A DNA stretch of 64,000 bases. Origin: Hippophae tibetana. Its lineage: Eukaryota; Streptophyta; Magnoliopsida; Rosales; Elaeagnaceae. The stretch spans positions 1,736,001 to 1,800,000 of the forward strand of contig JAZDXN010000030.1 of NCBI GenBank assembly GCA_037013495.1, written 5' to 3'. Below the pieces are notes generated by a model. It did not search any database. It saw only the letters and a program-made list of their open reading frames with translations, and was not told the origin of the DNA. Numbering within the stretch: position 1 is the first letter of the stretch; each line of letters opens with the position of its first letter. Below, piece by piece: positions 51,801 to 64,000 of this stretch. Made by a program: the position numbers and the translations under genes.

Positions 51801-54800
51801 CATATTTTGTTAATATTTATTTCATATCTTACTTTTATAATTAGGAATATGTCTAACAATTCTACAAACATAAATACGGATTGCCAAATTTCATAAATTA
51901 TCTCGATACAAAAATTACTCGTTTCCATGCGACCGTGCAGACAATAAATTTGTATGGTCCTTTAGATCTTCAAATACATATATATTATCTTCTACAAGTT
52001 CAATATGATATATTACCATTATTCTCCCTACAAACTACTTCTATATATATGTTAATATAACTGAAAATCATTTTTTTTTTGCCAACTAATTCAGAGTAAA
52101 ATAAGTTGGTTTAATGTAATTTTCTCTACCAAATGTCTTATTTTGTTTTGCAAAAATTAAAATATGTTAAAGTTATATAAAATAAATAAACTCACTTTTA
52201 CTATTTTATAATAAATGTATTAAAAATGTTATAAATAAATAAATAAAACATAACGTTTTTCCTTTATGTGAAATAAATCATATTAAATAAAATCACATAT
52301 AGGTAGATACTACAAATATACATATTAGATTGAATGAAATCATTATTTATCAATTAAAAAAAGCTATTAGTGGTTGAAATATCATACATTCTACAAGTAT
52401 CTTAAAAGTAGGAGAATTTGGAAAACCAAGATTAAGAGACAAGGGGATTACCCTTTGTGGTGTCGATACCGTAGACATGATCATGCAATATCCAACCAAA
52501 TTATGCACGTAATTGTTAAACTTATACAAATATAACTAGATGATAATTTATACATACGTAATTTTTGTATAATATTATGAGCTAATAAATATTTTACATA
52601 TTTTGTTAATATTTATTGCATATCTTACTTTTATAATTAGGAATATGTCTAACAATTCTACAAACATATATACGGATTGCCAAATTTCATAAATTATCTC
52701 GATACAAAAATTACTCGTTTGCATGCGACCATGCAGACAATAAATTTGTATGGTCCTTTAGATCTTCAAATATATATATATTATCTTCTACAAGTTCAAT
52801 ATGATATATTACCATTATTCTCCCTACAAACTACTTCTATATATAGGTTAATATAACTGAAAATCATTTCTTTTTGCCGACTAATTCAGAGTAAAATAAA
52901 TTGGTTTAATGTAATTTTCTCTACCAAATGTCTTATTTTGTTTTGCAAAAATTAAAATATGTTAAAGTTTTATAAAATAAATAAACTCACTTTTACTATT
53001 TTATAATAAATGTATTAAAAATTTTATAAATAAATAAATTAAACATAAAGTTTTTCCTTTAAGTGAAATAAATCATATTAAATAAAATCACATATAGGTA
53101 GATACTACAAATATACATATTAGATTGAATGAAATCATTATTTATCAATTAAAAAAAGCTATTAGTGGTTGAAATATCATACATTCTACAAGTATCTTAA
53201 AAGTAGGAGAATTTGGAAAACCAAGATTAAGAGACAAGGGGATTACCCTTTGTGGTGTCGATACCCTAGATATAATCGTGCAATATCCAACAAAATTATG
53301 CACGTAATTGTTAAACTTATACAAATAATAGTAGATTATAATTTATACATACGTAATTTTGGTATCATATTATGAGCTAATAAATATTTTACATAATTTG
53401 TTAATATTTCTTTGAAGTCTTACTTTTATAATTAGGAATATGTCTAACAATTCTACAAACATAAATACGAATTGCCAAAATTCACAAATTATATCGATAC
53501 AAAAATTCCTCGTTTGCATGCAAACATTCAAACAATAAATTTGTATTGTATATAAGATCTCCAAATATATATATATTATCTTCTACAAGTTCAATATGAT
53601 GTATTACCATTATTGACCCTACAAACTACTTCTATATATAGGTTAATATAACTGAAAATCATTTTTTTTGCCAACTAATTCAGAGTAAAATAAATTGGTT
53701 TAATGTAATTTTCTCTACCAAATATCTTATTTTTTTTTTGCAAAAATTAAAATATGTTAAAGTTATATAAAATAAATAAACTCACTTTTACTATTTTGTA
53801 ATAAATGTATTAAAAATGTTATAAATAAATAAATAAAACATAAAGTTTTTCCTTTATGTGAAATAAATCATATTAAATAAAATCACATATAAGTAGATAC
53901 TACAAATATACATATTAGATTGAATGAAATCATTATTTACCAATTCAAAAAAGCTATTAGTGGTTGAAGTATCATACGTTCTACATGTATCTTAAAAGTA
54001 GGGGAATTTGGAAAACCAAGATTAAGAGACAAGGGGATTACCCTTTGTGGTGTCGATACCCTAGACATGATCATGCAATATCCAACCAAATTATTAACGT
54101 AATTATTTAACTTATAGAAATACAACTAGATCATAATTTATACATACGTAATTTAAGTATAATATTATGAGCTAATAAATATATTACATATTTTGTTAAT
54201 ATTTATTTCATATCTTACTTTTATAATTAGGAATATGTCTAACAATTCTACAAACATAAATACGGATTGCCAAATTTCATAAATTATCTCGATACAAAAA
54301 TTACTCGTTTCCATGCGACCGTGCAGACAATAAATTTGTATGGTCCTTTAGATCTTCAAATACATATATATTATCTTCTACAAGTTCAATATGATATATT
54401 ACCATTATTCTCCCTACAAACTACTTCTATATATATGTTAATATAACTGAAAATCATTTTTTTTTTGCCAACTAATTCAGAGTAAAATAAGTTGGTTTAA
54501 TGTAATTTTCTCTACCAAATGTCTTATTTTTTTTGCAAAAATTAAAATATGTTAAAGTTATATAAAATAAATAAACTCACTTTTACTATTTTATAATAAA
54601 TGTATTAAAATTTTTATAAATAAATAAATAAAACATAAAGTTTTTCCTTTATGTGAAATAAATCATATTAAATAAAATCACAAATAAGTAGATACTATAA
54701 ATATATATATTAGATGGAATGAAATCATTATTTACCAATTAAAAAAAAGCTATTAGTGGTTGAAATATCATACATTCCACATGTATCTTAAAAGTACGAG

Positions 54801-56269
54801 AAATTGGAAAACCAAGATTAAGAGACAAGGGGATTACCCTTTGTGGTGTCGATACACTAGATATAATCGTGCAATATCCAACAAAATTATGCTCGTAATA
54901 GTTAAACTTATACAAATAATAGTAGATTATAATTTATACATACGTAATTTTGGTATCATATTATGAGCTAATAAATATTTTACATAATTTGTTAATATTT
55001 CTTTGAAGTCTTACTTTTATAATTAGGAATATGTCTAACAATTCTACAAACATAAATACGAATTGCCAAATTTCAGAAATTATATCGATACAAAAATTCC
55101 TCGTTTGCATGCAAACATTCAAACAATAAATTTGTATTGTATATAAGATCTCCAAATATATATATATTATCTTCTACAAGTTCAATATGATGTATTACCA
55201 TTATTAACCCTACAAACTACTTCTATATATAGGTTAATATAACTGAAAATCATTTTTTTTGCCAACTAATTCAGAGTAAAATAAATTGGTTTAATGTAAT
55301 TTTCTCTACCAAATATCTTATTTTTTTTTTGCAAAAATTAAAATATGTTAAAGTTATATAAAATAAATAAACTCACTTTTACTATTTTGTAATAAATGTA
55401 TTAAAAATGTTATAAATAAATAAATAAAACATAAAGTTTTTCCTTTATGTGAAATAAATCATAATAAATAAAATCACATATAAGTAGATACTACAAATAT
55501 ACATATTAGATTGAATGAAATCATTATTTACCAATTAAGAAAAGCTATTAGTGGTTGAAATATCATACGTTCTACATGTATCTTAAAAGTAGGGGAATTT
55601 GGAAAACCAAGATTAAGAGACAAGGGGATTACCCTTTGTGGTGTCGATACCCTAGACATGATCATGCAATATCCAACCAAATTATTAACGTAATTGTTTA
55701 ACTTATAGAAATACAACTAGATCATAATTTATACATACGTAATTTAAGTATAATATTATGAGCTAATAAATATTTTACATATTTTGTTAATATTTATTGA
55801 AATTCTTACTTTTATAATTACGTATATGTCTAACAATTCTACAAACATAAATACGGATTGCCAAATTTCATAAATTATCTCGATACAAAAATTACTCGTT
55901 TGCATGCGACCGTGCAGACAATAAATTTGTATGGTCTTTTAGATCTTCAAATACATATATATTATCTTATACAAGTTCAATATGATGTATTACCATTATT
56001 CTCCCCACAAACTACTTCTATATATAGGTTAATATAACTGAAAATCATTTTTTTTGCCGACTTGAGAGTAAAATAAATTGGTTTAATGTAATTATCTCTA
56101 CCAAATGTCTTATTTTGTTTTGCAAAAATTAAAATATGTTAAAGTTATATAAAATAAATAAACTCACTTTTACTATTTTATAATAAATGTATTAAAATTT
56201 TTATAAATAAATAAATAAAACATAAAGTTTTTCCTTTATGTGAAATAAATCATATTAAATAAAATCACA

Positions 56270-58220
56270 AATAAGTAGATACTATAAATATATATATTAG
56301 ATGGAATGAAATCATTATTTACCAATTAAAAAAAAGCTATTAGTGGTTGAAATATCATACATTCCACATGTATCTTAAAAGTACGTGAAATAGGAAAACC
56401 AAGATTAAGAGACAAGGGGATTACCCTTTGTGGTGTCGATACACTAGATATAATCGTGCAATATCCAACAAAATTATGCTCGTAATTGTTAAACATATAC
56501 AAATAACAGTAGATTATAATTTATACATACGTAATTTTGGTATCATATTATGAGCTAATAAATATTTTACATAATTTGTTAATATTTCTTTGAAGTCTTA
56601 CTTTTATAATTAGGAATATGTCTAACAATTCTACAAACATAAATACGAATTGCCAAAATTCAAAAATTATCTCGATACAAAAATTCCTCGTTTGCATGCA
56701 AACATTCAAACAATAAATTTGTATGGTCCTTTAGATCTTCAAATACATATATATTATCTTCTACAAGTTCAATATGATGTATTACCATTATTCACCCTAC
56801 AAACTACTTCTATATATAGGTTAATATAACTGAATATCATTTTTTTTTGCCGACTAATTCAGAGTAAAATAAATTGGTTTAATGTAATTTTCTCTACCAA
56901 ATGTCTTATTTTGTTTTGCAAAAATTAAAATATGTTAAAGTTTTATAAAATAAATAAACTCTCTTTTACTATTTTATAATAAATGTATTAAAAATGTTAT
57001 AAATAAATAAATAAAACATGAAGTTTTTCCTTTATGTGAAATAAATCATATTAAATAAAATCACAAATAAGTAGATACTATAAATATATATATTAGATGG
57101 AATGAAATCATTATTTACCAATTAAAAAAATCTATTAGTGGTTGAAATATCATACATTCCACATGTATCTTAAAAATACGTGAAATTGGAAAACGAAGAT
57201 TAAGAGACAAGGGGATTACCCTTTGTGGTGTTGATACCCTAGATATAATCGTGCAATATCCAACAAAATTATGCACGTAATTGTTAAACTTATACAAATA
57301 ACAGTAGATTATAATTTATACAAACGTAATTTTGGTATCATATTATGAGCTAATAAATATTTTACATAATTTGTTAATATTTCTTTGAAGTCTTACTTTT
57401 ATAATTAGGAATATGTCTAACAATTCTACAAACATAAATACGAATTGCCAAAATTCACATATTATCTCGATACAAAAATTCCTCGTTTGCGTGCAAACTT
57501 TCAAACAATAAATTTGTATTGTATATAAGATCTCCAAATATATATATATTATCTTCTACAAGTTCAATATGATGTATTACCATTATTCACCCTACAAACT
57601 ACTTCTATATATAGGTTAATATAACTGAAAATCATTTTTTTTTGCCAACTAATTCAGAGTAAAATATATTGGTTTAATGTAATTTTCTCTACCAAATATC
57701 TTATTTTGTTTTGCAAAAATTAAAATATGTTAAAGTTATATAAAATAAATAAACTCACTTTTACTATTTTGTAATAAATGTATTAAAAATGTTATAAATA
57801 AATAAATAAAACATAAAGTTTTTCCTTTATGTGAAATAAATCATATTAAATAAAATCACATATAAGTAGATACTACAAATATTCATATTAGATTGAATGA
57901 AATCATTATTTACCAATTAAAAAAAGCTATTAGTGGTTGAAATATCATACATTCTACATGTATCTTAAAAGTAGGAGAATTTGGAAAACCAAGATTAGGA
58001 GACAAGGGGATTACCCTTTGTGGTGTCGATACCCTAGACATGATCATGCAATAGCCAACCAAATTATGGACGTAATTGTTTAACTTATAGAAATACAATT
58101 AGATCATAATTTATACATACGTAATTTAACTATAATATTATGAGCTAATAAATATTTTACATATTTTGTTAATATTTATTGCAATTCTTACTTTTATAAT
58201 TAGGAATATGTCTAACAATT
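56270..58220 (+). repeat. right-block four-unit repeat, first copy
   Basis: Matches about 59440-61400 with an offset of about 3176 bp (four units). Shared private features include TTTGCGTGCAAACTTTC (57486 and 60662), GATTAGGAGAC (57993 and 61169) and GCAATAGCCAACC (58049 and 61225). Confidence 0.82.
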
Positions 58221-59439
58221 CTACAAACAAAAATACGGATTGCCAAATTTCATAAATTATCTCGATACAAAAATTACTCGTTTGCATGCGACCGTGCATA
58301 CAATAAATTTGTATGGTCCTTTAGATCTTCAAATACATATATATTATCTTCTACAAGTTCAATATGATGTATTACCATTATTCTCCCTACAAACTACTTC
58401 TATATATAGGTTAATATAACTGAAAATCATTTTTTTTGCCGACTTCAGAGTAAAATAAATTGGTTTAATGTAATTTTCTCTACCAAATGTCTTATTTTGT
58501 TTTGCAAAAGTTAAAATATGTTAAAGTTATATAAAATAAATAAACTCACTTTTACTATTTTATAATAAATGTATTAAAAATGTTATAAATAAATAAATAA
58601 AACATAAAGTTTTTCCTTTATGTGAAATAAATCATATTAAATAAAATCACAAATAAGTAGATACTATAAATATATATATTAGATGGAATGAAATTATTAT
58701 TTACCAATTAAAAAAAGCTATTAGTTGTTGAAATATCATACATTCCACATGTATCTTAAAAGTACGTGAAATTGGAAAACCATGATTAAGAGACAAGGGG
58801 ATTACCCTTTGTGGTGTCGATACCCTAGATATAATCGTGCAATATCGAACAAAATTATGCTCGTAATTGTTAAACTTATACAAATAACAGTAGATTATAA
58901 TTTATACATACGTAATTTTGGTATCATATTATGAGCTAATAAATATTTTACATAATTTGTTAATATTTCTTTGAAGTCTTACTTTTATAATTAGGAATAT
59001 GTCTAACAATTCTACAAACATAAATACGAATTGCCAAAATTCACAAATTATCTCGATACAAAAATTCCTCGTTTGCATGCAAACATTCAAACAATAAATT
59101 TGTATTGTATATAAGATCTCCAAATATATATATATTATCTTCTACAAGTTCAATATGATGTATTACCATTATTCACCCTACAAACTACTTCTATATATAG
59201 GTTAATATAACTGAAAATCATTTTTTTTGCCAACTAATTCAGAGTAAAATAAATTGGTTTAATGTAATTTTCGCTACCAAATATCTTATTTTGTTTTGCA
59301 AAAATTAAAATATGTTAAAGTTATATAAAATAAATAAACTCACTTTTACTATTTTGTAATAAATGTATTAAAAATGTTATAAATAAATAAATAAAACATA
59401 AAGTTTTTCCTTTATGTGAAATAAATCATATTAAATGAA

Positions 59440-61400
59440 ATCACAAATAAGTAGATACTATAAATATATATATTAGATGGAATGAAATCATTATTTACCA
59501 ATTAAAAAAAAGCTATACTAGGTTGAAATATCATACATTCCACATGTATGTTAAAAGTACGTGAAATTGGAAAACCAAGATTAAGAGACAAGGGGATTAC
59601 CCTTTGTGGTGTCGATACACTAGATATAATCGTGCAATATCCAACAAAATTATGCTCGTAATTGTTAAACATATACAAATAACAGTAGATTATAATTTAT
59701 ACATACGTAATTTTGGTATCATATTATGAGCTAATAAATATTTTACATAATTTGTTAATATTTCTTTGAAGTCTTACTTTTATAATTAGGAATATGTCTA
59801 ACAATTCTACAAACATAAATACGAATTGCCAAAATTCAAAAATTATCTCGATACAAAAATTCCTTGTTTGCATGCAAACATTCAAACAATAAATTTGTAT
59901 GGTCCTTTAGATCTTCAAATACATATATATTATCTTCTACAAGTTCAATATGATGTATTACCATTATTCACCCTACAAACTACTTCTATATATAGGTTAA
60001 TATAACTGAATATCATTTTTTTTTTCCGACTAATTCAGAGTAAAATAAATTGGTTTAATGTAATTTTTTCTACCAAATGTCTTATTTTGTTTTGCAAAAA
60101 TTAAAATATGTTAAAGTTTTATAAAATAAATAAACTCTCTTTTACTATTTTATAATAAATGTATTAAAAATGTTATAAATAAATAAATAAAACTTGAAGT
60201 TTTTCCTTTATGTGAAATAAATAATATTAAATAAAATCACAAATAAGTAGATACTATAAATATATATATTAGATGGAATGAAATCATTATTTACCAATTA
60301 AAAAAATCTATTAGTGGTTGAAATATCATACATTCCACATGTATCTTAAAAGTACGTGAAATTGGAAAACCAAGATTAAGAGACAAGGGGATTACCCTTT
60401 GTGGTGTTGATACCCTAGATATAATCGTGCAATATCCAACAAAATTATGCACGTAATTGTTAAACTTATACAAATAACAGTAGATTATAATTTATACAAA
60501 CGTAATTTTGGTATCATATTATGAGCTAATAAATATTTTACATAATTTGTTAATATTTCTTTGAAGTCTTACTTTTATAATTAGGAATATGTCTAACAAT
60601 TCTACAAACATAAATACGAATTGCCAAAATTCACATATTATCTCGATACAAAAATTCCTCGTTTGCGTGCAAACTTTCAAACAATAAATTTGTATTGTAT
60701 ATAAGATCTCCAAATATATATATATTATCTTCTACAAGTTCAATATGATGTATTACCATTATTCACCCTACAAACTACTTCTATATATAGGTTAATATAA
60801 CTGAAAATCATTTTTTTTTGCCAACTAATTCAGAGTAAAATATATTGGTTTAATGTAATTTTCTCTACCAAATATCTTATTTTGTTTTGCAAAAATTAAA
60901 ATATGTTAAAGTTATATAAAATAAATAAACTCACTTTTACTATTTTGTAATAAATGTATTAAAAATGTTATAAATAAATAAATAAAACATAAAGTTTTTC
61001 CTTTATGTGAAATAAATCATATTAAATAAAATCACATATAAGTAGATACTACAAATATTCATATTAGATTGAATGAAATCATTATTTACCAATTAAAAAA
61101 AGCTATTAGTGGTTGAAATATCATACATTCTACATGTATCTTAAAAGTAGGAGAATTTGGAAAACCAAGATTAGGAGACAAGGGGATTACCCTTTGTGGT
61201 GTCGATACCCTAGACATGATCATGCAATAGCCAACCAAATTATGGATGTAATTGTTTAACTTATAGAAATACAATTAGATCATAATTTATACATACGTAA
61301 TTTAACTATAATATTATGAGCTAATAAATATTTTACATATTTTGTTAATATTTATTGCAATTCTTACTTTTATAATTAGGAATATGTCTAACAATTCTAC
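59440..61400 (+). repeat. right-block four-unit repeat, second copy
   Basis: Copy of 56270-58220. It diverges near 61400, where this copy switches to an A-type second half (CATAACTACGAATTGCC) while the first continues as type B. Confidence 0.82.
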
Positions 61401-64000
61401 AAACATAACTACGAATTGCCAAAATTCAAAAATTATCTCGATACAAAAATTCCTCGTTTGCATGCAAACATTCAAACAATAAATTTGTATTGTATATAAG
61501 ATCTCCATATATATATATATTATCTTCTACAAGTTCAATATGATGTATTACCATTATTCACCCTACAAACTACTTCTATATATAGGTTAATATACCTGAA
61601 AATCATTTTTTTTGCCGACTAATTCAGAGTAAAATAAATTGGTTTAATGTAATTTTCTCTACAAAATATCTTATTTTGTTTTGCAAAAATTAAAATATGT
61701 TAAAGTTATATAAAATAAATAAACTCACTTTTACTATTTTGTAATAAATGTATTAAAAATGTTATAAATAAATAAATAAAACATAAAGTTTTTCCTTTAT
61801 GTGAAAGAAATCATATTAAATAAAATCACAAATAAGTAGATACTATAAATATATATATTAGATGGAATGAAATCATTATTGATCAATTAAAAAAAGCTAT
61901 TAGTGGTTGAAATATCATACATTCCACATGTATCTTAAAAGTACGTGAAATTGGAAAACCAAGATTAAGAGACAAGGGGATTACCCTTTGTGGTGTCGAT
62001 ACCCTAGATATAATCGTGCAATATCCAACAAAATTATGCTCGTAATTGTTAAACTTATACAAATAATAGTAGATTATAATTTATACATACGTAATTTTGG
62101 TATCATATTATGAGCTAATAAATATTTTACATAATTTGTTAATATTTCTTTGAAGTCTTACTTTTATAATTAGGAATATGTCTAACAATTCTACAAACAT
62201 AAATACGAATTGCCAAAATTCACAAATTATCTCGATACAAAAATTCCTCGTTTGCATGCAAACATTCAAACAATAAATTTGTATTGTATATAAGATCTCC
62301 AAATATATATATATTATCTTCTACAAGTTCAATATGATGTATTACCATTATTCACCCTACAAACTACTTCTATATATAGGTTAATATAACTGAAAATCAT
62401 TTTTTTTTGCCAACTAATTCAGAGTAAAATAAATTGGTTTAATGTAATTTTCGCTACCAAATATCTTATTTTGTTTTGCAAAAATTAAAATATGTTAAAG
62501 TTATATAAAATAAATAAACTCACTTTTACTATTTTGTAATAAATGTATTAAAAATGTTATAAATAAATAAATAAAACATAAAGTTTTTCCTTTATGTGAA
62601 ATAAATCATATTAAATAAAATCACATATAAGTAGATACTACAAATATACATATTAGATTGAATGAAATCATTATTTACCAATTAAAAAACAGCTATTAGT
62701 GGTTGAAATATCATACATTCTACATGTATCTTAAAAGTAGGAGAATTTGGAAAACCAAGAATAAGAGACAAGGGGATTACCCTTTGTGGTGTCGATACCC
62801 TAGACATGATCATGCAATATCCAACCAAATTATGGACGTAATTGTTTAACTTATAGAAATACAACTAGATCATAATTTATACATACGTAATTTAAGTATA
62901 ATATCATGAGCTAATAAATATTTTACATATTTTGTTAATATTTATTGCAATTCTTACTTTTATAATTAGGAATATGTCTAACAATTCTACAAACATAAAT
63001 ACGGATTGCCAAATTTCATAAATTATCTCGATACAAAAATTAGTCGTTTGCATGCGACCGTGCAGACAATAAATTTGTATGGTCCTTTAGATCTTCAAAT
63101 ACATATATATTGTCTTCTACAAGTTCAATATGATGTATTACCATTATTCTCCCTACAAACTACTTCTATATATAGGTTAATATACCTGAAAATCATTTTT
63201 TTTTGCCGACTTCAGAGTAAAATAAATTGGTTTAATGTAATTTTCTCTACCAAATGTCTTATTTTGTTTTGCAAAAGTTAAAATATGTTAAAGATATATA
63301 AAATAAATAAACTCACTTTTACTATTTTATAATAAATGTATTAAAAATGTTATAAATAAATAAATAAAACATAAAGGTTTTCCTTTATGTGAAATAAATC
63401 ATATTAAATAAAATCACAAATAAGTAGATACTATAAATATATATATTAGATGGAATGAAATTATTATTTACCAATTAAAAAAAGCTATTAGTGGTTGAAA
63501 TATCATAAATTCCACATGTATCTTAAAAGTACGTGAAATTGGAAAACCAAGATTAAGACACAAGGGGATTACCCTTTGTGGTGTCGATACCCTAGATATA
63601 ATCGTGCAATATCCAACAAAATTATGCTCTTAATTGTTAAACTTATACAAATAACAGTAGATTATAATTTATACATACGTAATTTTGGAATCATATTATG
63701 ATCTAATAAATATTTTACATAATTTGTTAATATTTCTTTGAAGTCTTACTTTTATAATTAGGAATATGTCTAACAATTCTACAAACATAAATACGAATTG
63801 CCAAAATTCAAAAATTATCTCGATACAAAAATTCCTCGTTTGCATGCAAACATTCAAACAATAAATTTGTATTGTATATAAGATCTCCAAATATATATAT
63901 ATATTATCTTCTACAATTTCAATATGATGTATTACCATTATTCACCCTACAAACTACTTCTATACATAGGTTAATATAACTGAAAATCATTTTTTTTGCC

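Larger units (their letters stand above)
38957..64000 (+). repeat. satellite array, A/B-type block right of the retrotransposon (31 anchored units)
   Basis: The split unit resumes at 38957. Anchors follow at 39666, 40460, 41254, 42049, 42844, 43636, 44429, 45224, 46019, 46815, 47607, 48400, 49194, 49989, 50783, 51578, 52374, 53169, 53964, 54760, 55555, 56347, 57142, 57937, 58728, 59523, 60318, 61113, 61907, 62703 and 63495; the last unit is cut by the window end. Mean spacing is about 794 bp and the orientation is constant. Type A and type B units alternate in places (39666-42049, 49194-51578, 61113-63495), giving a dimer of about 1590 bp. Elsewhere B units run in series (42049-43636, 45224-48400). 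Units at 44429 and 53169 are A/B hybrids. There are no genes in this stretch. Confidence 0.95.

Noticed and set aside
1-64000. CRISPR array or rDNA spacer as an explanation of the tandem repeats
   Set aside because: Units are about 795 bp with no spacer structure, and no rRNA sequence or rDNA promoter is present.
1-64000. Host genes, microRNA or other RNA genes
   Set aside because: No frame outside the retrotransposon has recognisable domains, and no convincing RNA gene fold or promoter was seen in the satellite.

Overview
The window looks like nuclear heterochromatin of a flowering plant. It holds a very AT-rich tandem satellite of about 795 bp per unit, interrupted once by a 13.66 kb LTR retrotransposon of the Ty3/gypsy Athila clade. 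No host protein gene, rRNA gene or tRNA gene was found. The species cannot be named from the sequence. The plant assignment rests on the Athila-type gag, protease, reverse transcriptase and integrase motifs and on a primer-binding site complementary to plant tRNA-Asp.

Layout. (1) 1-25298: 32 complete satellite units and the start of a 33rd, all in one orientation. Units up to about 9.6 kb are very uniform. From 9.6 to 20.6 kb several unit types are mixed, and one unit is shortened to 544 bp. From 20.6 kb a second pair of types (called A and B here) takes over. (2) 25299-38956: the retrotransposon, on the minus strand. It has 2.05 and 2.01 kb LTRs, a 5-bp target duplication (GGTGT), a tRNA-Asp primer site, a long structured leader, a first gag gene, a second gag fused to protease, a reverse transcriptase-RNase H-integrase region, and a 1.9 kb non-coding 3' part without an env-like frame. 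(3) 38957-64000: the interrupted unit resumes exactly where it stopped, followed by 31 more units of types A and B, the last cut by the window end.

How the parts fit. The satellite shows repeated copying of blocks of 2, 4, 11 and 12 units, and hybrid units, which is the pattern left by unequal exchange or gene conversion. The retrotransposon landed in a type B unit inside an alternating A/B stretch. By an eye count its LTRs differ at about 1% of sites, so the insertion is young (roughly 0.4-0.7 million years at commonly used plant LTR rates).

The most unusual points are inside the retrotransposon: two tandem gag genes, a twin-hairpin module that follows both the first gag and the pol region, two leader stem-loops that differ by compensatory base changes, and two purine tracts each paired with a hairpin in the 3' non-coding part. 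All counts and identities here were made by eye.
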